From positions 1,561,927-1,625,926 of the forward strand of contig NZ_RBLC01000001.1 of NCBI RefSeq assembly GCF_003634455.1: DNA of 64,000 nucleotides, written 5' to 3'. Source of the DNA: Flavobacterium endophyticum (GTDB lineage: Bacteria > Bacteroidota > Bacteroidia > Flavobacteriales > Flavobacteriaceae). A program made the translations under genes and the position numbers. Positions 61,966 through 64,000 of this stretch are shown here, one piece after another (position 1 is the first letter of the stretch; the number at the start of each line of letters is the position of its first letter). Under the pieces are notes generated by a model. It was not told the DNA's origin. It worked only from the letters and a program-made list of their open reading frames with translations, and did no database searches.

Positions 61966-63307
61966 CTGTAGTTTCGATTAAATTCTCGTTCATTTCTTTC
62001 TTTAGGAAAAGTCCTGTTATGATTGTGGAAAGGATATCAGCAATTGGAAAAGCAACCCATACGCCAAAAATACCCAAAAATGTCGGCAAGATAAGCACCA
62101 GTGGAATTAAGAAAAAGCCTTGTTTGGTTAAAGTCAGGAATAATGCTTTCTTGGCTTTTCCGGCGGCTTGGAAATAGGCTGCCCCGATTAATTGTACGGC
62201 AATAATGGGTGAAGCCGCAAAAACCCATCGCAAAGCATTTGGAGTTTCTGCAATTACGTTAGTATCTGTCGTGAAAACAGCAACAATTGATTTAGCAAAG
62301 AATAAGATAATCACAAAAATCAAGATGGCCAAAAATCCAGCATATTTTATAGAAGTCAAAATGGTTTCTTTGACGCGATTGTAATTTTCAGCACCGTAAT
62401 TATATCCTGCGATAGGCAAAAAAGCTTGCGTGATTCCCAAAACAGGAAATAAGGCAAACATCAGCATACGGCTGATGATTCCATAAACGGTTACAGAATG
62501 TTCGCCACCATAGGTATATAATGTATGGTTTAAGATGATAGCCAAAATACTGACGACTCCTTGTCTTGAAAAAGTCACGAAGCTCAAGGAAGTGATTTCT
62601 CGGATGATTTTTTTGTCAAATCTAAAATGATGAAAGTGCAGTTTCATTTCACTTTTGGAAACAAAAAACCATAACACAAACAAAAAACAGCTGGTATAGG
62701 AAATAAGAGTTGCCATGGCGGCACCAAAGATTCCCATATCTAAAAATTTAATAAAAAGAATATCGAGAAGTATGTTTACAAAGGCAGGAATAATCATCGA
62801 TACCATGGCAAATTTTGGCTTTCCTTCGGCTCGAATGACATTATTTCCCATCATGCAGAGCGCTAAAAAAGGGACTCCAATTAATACAGGAAAAAAGAAC
62901 TCTTTTGCTGGTTCCATGATGTTTCCGTTGGCTCCGAAAAGCAACAGCATTTCTTCACTGAAAAATAATCCGAGAAACACGAAAATAGAAGAAAGGCAGA
63001 AAGTCATCATGACCTGATTCGCAAAAACGGTAATGGCTTTTTCTTTATTGCCAGAACCCAATGCTCGCGAAAGCACCGAACCGCCGCCAACACCTATTGC
63101 CATTCCTAAAGAAGAAATCAAAAAGGTTATCGGAAGAACAACTGTCACAGCAGCAATCGCTAAAGAACCGACCCATTGGCCGACAAAAATGGTATCCACC
63201 AAAATATTGACCGACATAAACAAAATTCCGACCGAAGAAGGAATGGCTTGCTTGATCAGCAGTTTTTTGATGTCCTGCGTTCCTAATTCTTCTGAGGTGA
63301 CGGCCAT
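61949..63307 (-). CDS. MATE family efflux transporter
   Basis: A 452-residue, twelve-helix MATE protein with internal duplication. The N-half has VDTIFVGQWVGSLAIAAVTVV, the typical MATE first-helix region, and AIGVGGGSVLSRALGSG. The second half repeats it with GITQAFLPIAGYNYGAENY. Such antiporters export cations, drugs or metabolites. It starts one base after the ferrochelatase stop and overlaps hemJ, so it could export a heme-pathway intermediate or drug; this is inference. Confidence 0.9.
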   Translation of the reverse strand: MAVTSEELGTQDIKKLLIKQAIPSSVGILFMSVNILVDTIFVGQWVGSLAIAAVTVVLPITFLISSLGMAIGVGGGSVLSRALGSGNKEKAITVFANQVMMTFCLSSIFVFLGLFFSEEMLLLFGANGNIMEPAKEFFFPVLIGVPFLALCMMGNNVIRAEGKPKFAMVSMIIPAFVNILLDILFIKFLDMGIFGAAMATLISYTSCFLFVLWFFVSKSEMKLHFHHFRFDKKIIREITSLSFVTFSRQGVVSILAIILNHTLYTYGGEHSVTVYGIISRMLMFALFPVLGITQAFLPIAGYNYGAENYNRVKETILTSIKYAGFLAILIFVIILFFAKSIVAVFTTDTNVIAETPNALRWVFAASPIIAVQLIGAAYFQAAGKAKKALFLTLTKQGFFLIPLVLILPTFLGIFGVWVAFPIADILSTIITGLFLKKEMNENLIETTDGKLL

Positions 63308-63308
63308 A

Positions 63309-64000
63309 TCAGATGGCTAGTTTTTCGGCAAACGCCCATTCTTTAATCCAATTGGTCACGGTTTCGACCCAGCTATCGTTATCGTTTAAGCACGGAATTG
63401 CCAAAAATTCTTGGCCTCCATTTTCTACGAAATCTTCTTTAGCACGCATGGCGATTTCTTCTAAAGTTTCAAGGCAATCGGTTACAAAAGCAGGTGTTAC
63501 TACGGCGATTTTTTTGATTCCTTTTGCCGGCATATTGTTGATTTCGATATCAGTATAAGGCTCCAGCCATTTGTCACCAGCAAGCCTAGATTGGAACGTC
63601 TGGCAGTATTTTTCTTTTGGAATGTTTAGTTGTTCGACCACAAGTCTTGTAGTTTCATAACATTGGTGGCGGTAGCAAAACGCATGCGCTGCCGATGGAG
63701 TCGAACAGCAAGAACCGTCTATTTTACAGTGTGATTTTGTTACATCTGTTTTTCTGATGTGACGCTCTGGTATTCCATGGTAGGAGAAAACGAGCTGATC
63801 ATAATCAAATCCTTCCAAATGTTTTTTCATTAAGTCTGCTAGATTTTTGATATAGTCTGGTTTATTATAAAATGCTGGAACATCAGTAAATTTCATGTGA
63901 GGAAATTTCTTCTTCCTGATTTCTTCTGCCAAAACTAGAATTGTCAATGTTGAAGCCATCGCATATTGCGGATACAAAGGGAAAAGCAATACTTCGGTAA
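63309..64000 (-). CDS. hemH: Ferrochelatase, partial (N-terminus off the right edge)
   Basis: The minus-strand frame is open to the window edge; the TTG near 63989 is internal (codon in TEVLLFPLYPQYAMAST). About 230 C-terminal residues are present. LFPLYPQYAMAST, FSYHGIPERHIRKTD (catalytic His) and FVTDCLETLEEIAM (conserved Glu) are the ferrochelatase signatures. A Cys-rich stretch (KIDGSCCSTPSAAHAFCYRH) may ligate an iron-sulfur cluster, as seen in some ferrochelatases. It inserts Fe2+ into porphyrin in the last step of heme synthesis. Confidence 0.92.
   Translation of the reverse strand, partial: TEVLLFPLYPQYAMASTLTILVLAEEIRKKKFPHMKFTDVPAFYNKPDYIKNLADLMKKHLEGFDYDQLVFSYHGIPERHIRKTDVTKSHCKIDGSCCSTPSAAHAFCYRHQCYETTRLVVEQLNIPKEKYCQTFQSRLAGDKWLEPYTDIEINNMPAKGIKKIAVVTPAFVTDCLETLEEIAMRAKEDFVENGGQEFLAIPCLNDNDSWVETVTNWIKEWAFAEKLAI

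Overview
The window is chromosomal DNA of a flavobacterium-like member of the Bacteroidota. The sequence is AT-rich and genes are closely packed. Many start codons sit 10-30 bases after a TAnnTTTG element, the -7 box of this phylum. Flavobacterial family genes are present (DUF6341, DUF6427, DUF4254, DUF5687, DUF4292, an HU-SPOR protein, sprE), and the ATP synthase operon lacks the beta and epsilon genes. I see no tRNA, rRNA, insertion sequence, prophage or CRISPR array.

Positions 1-15756 are a surface-polysaccharide locus. A minus-strand operon running from about 11.1 kb leftwards carries glycosyltransferases, a GDP-mannose 3,5-epimerase-like enzyme, a Wzx-type flippase, a Wzy-type polymerase and a methyltransferase; a truncated O-antigen-ligase-like gene lies at the window edge. 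A divergent plus-strand operon encodes a UDP-xylose synthase, a WcaJ-type initiating transferase and another glycosyltransferase. A PaaK-like ligase converges on it.

Positions 15.8-21.1 kb hold purD, upp, small conserved flavobacterial membrane or unknown proteins, and a family 9 glycosyltransferase. Positions 21.3-27.4 kb form a compact seven-gene operon: SpeD, a DUF4178 zinc-ribbon membrane protein, a 62-residue membrane protein, DUF350, a membrane-fused spermidine-synthase-like enzyme, a Tat-exported FAD oxidoreductase with a lipoprotein-like Cys, and an unknown multi-pass protein. Together they look like an uncharacterised membrane-associated polyamine system, and this is the most interesting part of the window.

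Positions 27.4-32 kb hold a ferredoxin-type reductase and a PadR-regulated ABC transporter operon. Positions 32.1-41 kb carry sprE (type IX secretion and gliding), a bactofilin, AtpZ, a small membrane protein and atpBEFHAG; strong hairpins lie after atpE and before atpG. Positions 41-48.5 kb carry a second flippase, dut, a four-helix-bundle gene framed by inverted repeats, a sugar nucleotidyltransferase, a TPR protein, a DUF4292 lipoprotein, an EnvC-like protein and an acyl-CoA thioesterase.

Positions 48.6-64 kb are mostly housekeeping: HU-SPOR protein, dprA, trpS, two PlsC acyltransferases, an ECF sigma factor with a membrane-anchored beta-barrel partner, recA, acyl-ACP desaturase, an HD hydrolase, enoyl-CoA hydratase, and a hemH-MATE-hemJ-histidine kinase operon whose hemH runs off the right edge.
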